From positions 62,099,609-62,163,608 of the forward strand of contig CM056725.1 of assembly GCA_029844215.1 (NCBI GenBank): a stretch of 64,000 nt of DNA. Reading direction: 5' to 3'. Positions 62,245 to 64,000 of this stretch are shown here, in pieces (position 1 is the first letter of the stretch; each line of letters begins with the position of its first letter). The DNA comes from Przewalskia tangutica (taxonomy: Eukaryota; Streptophyta; Magnoliopsida; Solanales; Solanaceae). Below the pieces are notes generated by a model that was not told the DNA's origin, made no database searches, and saw only the letters and a program-made list of their open reading frames with translations. Both the position numbers and the translations under genes were made by a program.

Positions 62245-64000
62245 AAGCATACCCGTGCGCTACGCATCGTGTCAGTAGGTCCAAAGGGAAACAATAAGAC
62301 AACAAGGCGGTAATCAAAGTGGAAGCATACCCGTGCGCTACGCATCGTGTCAGTATGTCCAAAGTGATTTAACAAAAGTAACACTATCAACAGGAACGTA
62401 CCCGTGGAATTTCTCCGTCACTGCCGGCACGTCCAAGTAAGTTCTCAACAAGTCAACCGACCCTCCATCGAGAGACGCGGTAGTATAGAAACACAATCTT
62501 CACAACAACAAGCATAGGCAAATTTCACAACAACAAGCATAGGCAAGTTTCACACAACTCAAAGTACTTTCATTTTATGCCAAAGTCCGGGTTTTAACCC
62601 TAAAGTACTACGTACGTTAAATTCCTTTTAAAGAGATCTAATCCTTTTCTAAAAGTCACCCGATACCCGTAGTATAAAAATAGAGTGACTTATATCTTTT
62701 AAGTAAACCAAAACAACTTCCATACTTTCCTTTTTTAAAACCAAATTAAGGCAACACCATGCCTTCTTTTTTTTGACCAAAACACTTTTCTTTTTAAAGT
62801 CAAGTTACCACATTAAAACCAATGATAAAACCTTTCTTTTGTTTTCATAAGGTCGTTATAACCAACTTCCCATAAAGTTGTTATACACCTTATGTTTTAA
62901 ACTATTTTAAGACAACACAATGCCTTTCTTTTTCCTAAAGTTCCAGTTTGCCTAATTTCAAATACACAAGTCTCTTTTTTGAAAAGTTCATAGTTCAATG
63001 TCTTAATCTCTTTTAAAACAATTGAGTAACATATGCCTTAGGCGAGTAGGTTATTCTTGTTCATAATCAATCTTATTAGCAGCCATGATCTAGAAATGTA
63101 ATATCATTTTGTCTCATCTTAGCTTCTATGCAGATGGAGGTTTCTACTGGTTTTAATAATACTTAATTATTCAATACATTTTCCTTTATTAACGCTGCAG
63201 TGGTTTGTCGATACACATTCTGATTTCCGAAATCAGTAAAAACATTATTCCTTCCAAAAACCAAGTACTCATTACTCACGAATGAGGTTTCACACAAACA
63301 TCCATATTAAGTCAAGTCTCTTATCTTTAAGAATAAGTCTCTTAACTTCTAAACCATTAAACCATTCTCTTTTATCTCTCTTAAGGCGTTACACCTAACT
63401 TCTCATAAAGCTGGTATAACTTTTATGTTTTCAAACCAAGTATACACTTCTTTCAAAAAAGTTTCTTAATCTTTTAGAATACTTCAAGGTTCTTTTACAT
63501 CAAGTCGGTTATAAGTCAAATCAGTTATCTTTTAAAAACCACAAAGCATTTCTCATTTACATAGAGTTGTTATAACCAACTTCCCATAAAGCCGTTATAA
63601 CACTTTATGTTTAAAGACAATCAAATACATTTAACACATGTACGTCTACCGTACTACATAGTTATACACATATCATGCTAGAACAGATAGGAAGAGGTTC
63701 ACATACCTCGCGACGAGTATCGACTAATAGCAAAACGCTCCAAGTACCTCAAACCGTCTCGCTACTCTCGGTCAAGCGGATCACTCCACACGTAGTACTA
63801 CAACCTATAGAGGCCACAAAGCGCCTATTAATATCTTTAGATCTCAATGTAGAATATTCTCTGAGAAAATTCGCGACACTCTCACAGCGTAAATCTCCTC
63901 CTCTATCGAGGCCGCTACCAAGCCAACCAGGGGGTTAACACGCCTAACCTGACGTGTACAATTCTACTACACGAATGCTACACAAGTCTCATGTCTGATA
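62245..64000 (-). mobile_element. F: reverse LTR, second fragment
   Basis: Starts with the second AAGCA and resumes the 70-bp repeat interrupted at 27825. It has two 25-bp minisatellite copies (about 62500-62560). Relative to D it has an extra ~220 bp near 62710-62930 that partly repeats a CAACTTCCCATAAAG block found again near 63580. It runs off the window end inside the LTR. Confidence 0.83.

Noticed and set aside
1..64000. Endogenous virus with an envelope or polymerase gene
   Set aside because: No reverse transcriptase, integrase, protease or envelope motif was seen in any frame.
9255..64000. Preference for inserting into LTRs
   Set aside because: All seven junctions fall in LTRs, but LTRs make up about three quarters of each element, so this is expected by chance with so few events.

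Overview
This window is plant repeat DNA. I find no cellular protein gene, no tRNA or rRNA gene and no CRISPR array. Essentially every base belongs to copies of one family of very long-LTR retrotransposons. Each complete copy has LTRs of about 3.2-3.7 kb that start TGTTATACCCCGTA and end GGTCGTGACA or a close variant. Each LTR is followed by a primer binding site (PBS) matching plant initiator-Met tRNA (TGGTATCAGAGC; exact at 16023 and 58622). The internal region is only about 2.1-2.45 kb and ends in a purine tract directly before the 3' LTR. No protease, reverse transcriptase, RNase H or integrase is recognisable. The only coding trace is a broken gag: an MPPRR-type start in elements A, C, D and E, and a capsid-like region plus one CCHC knuckle in B. 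This is the architecture of a non-autonomous LARD (large retrotransposon derivative), probably of a Ty3/Gypsy chromovirus of Tekay/Del type. The host is a flowering plant with a repeat-rich genome; I cannot name the species.

The layout is a nest of insertions. (1) Element A (+), 1-9254, is complete except for about 38 bp of its 5' LTR. (2) 9255-11211 is a diverged relative of the LTR (Z), ending in 58-bp hairpin-rich tandem repeats. (3) H (-), 11212-12416, is the outer end of a reverse LTR. (4) G (+) is a forward LTR seen as two pieces, 12417-12806 and 26995-27149. (5) Array B (+), 12807-26994, is LTR-internal-LTR-internal-LTR, inserted in G just upstream of G's TATA box. (6) F (-) is a reverse LTR seen as 27150-27825 and 62245-64000. 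(7) Array D (-), 27826-62244, is a second LTR-internal-LTR-internal-LTR array, inserted in F with a perfect AAGCA target duplication. (8) Elements C (+), 30452-39821, and E (+), 45811-55261, sit at the same nucleotide of D's first and second LTRs, both flanked by AATTA.

The order of events follows from the nesting. H entered Z, G entered H, B and F entered G, D entered F, and C entered one LTR of D. A later unequal exchange then duplicated the D unit together with its passenger, giving E. So C and E are one insertion seen twice, at a period of about 15.4 kb.

The LTRs are modular. A, D and F carry a 70-bp tandem repeat with a TGCG-TAG-CGCA palindrome. B carries about four copies of a different 67-92-bp unit. 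C and E carry neither. A 25-bp minisatellite varies from two to four copies in A, B, D and F. The first two B LTRs have a U5 end unlike all the others, and a related ~75-bp module ending in a second PBS-like site lies inside the internal regions of A, C, D and E.

Copies that should be nearly identical differ in a patchy way by small indels at CAG, CTG, CCG and CCGGG sites and in G/C homopolymers. This looks like base-calling error at methylated CHG sites rather than evolution, so reading frames and LTR-based ages here should not be trusted without the raw reads.
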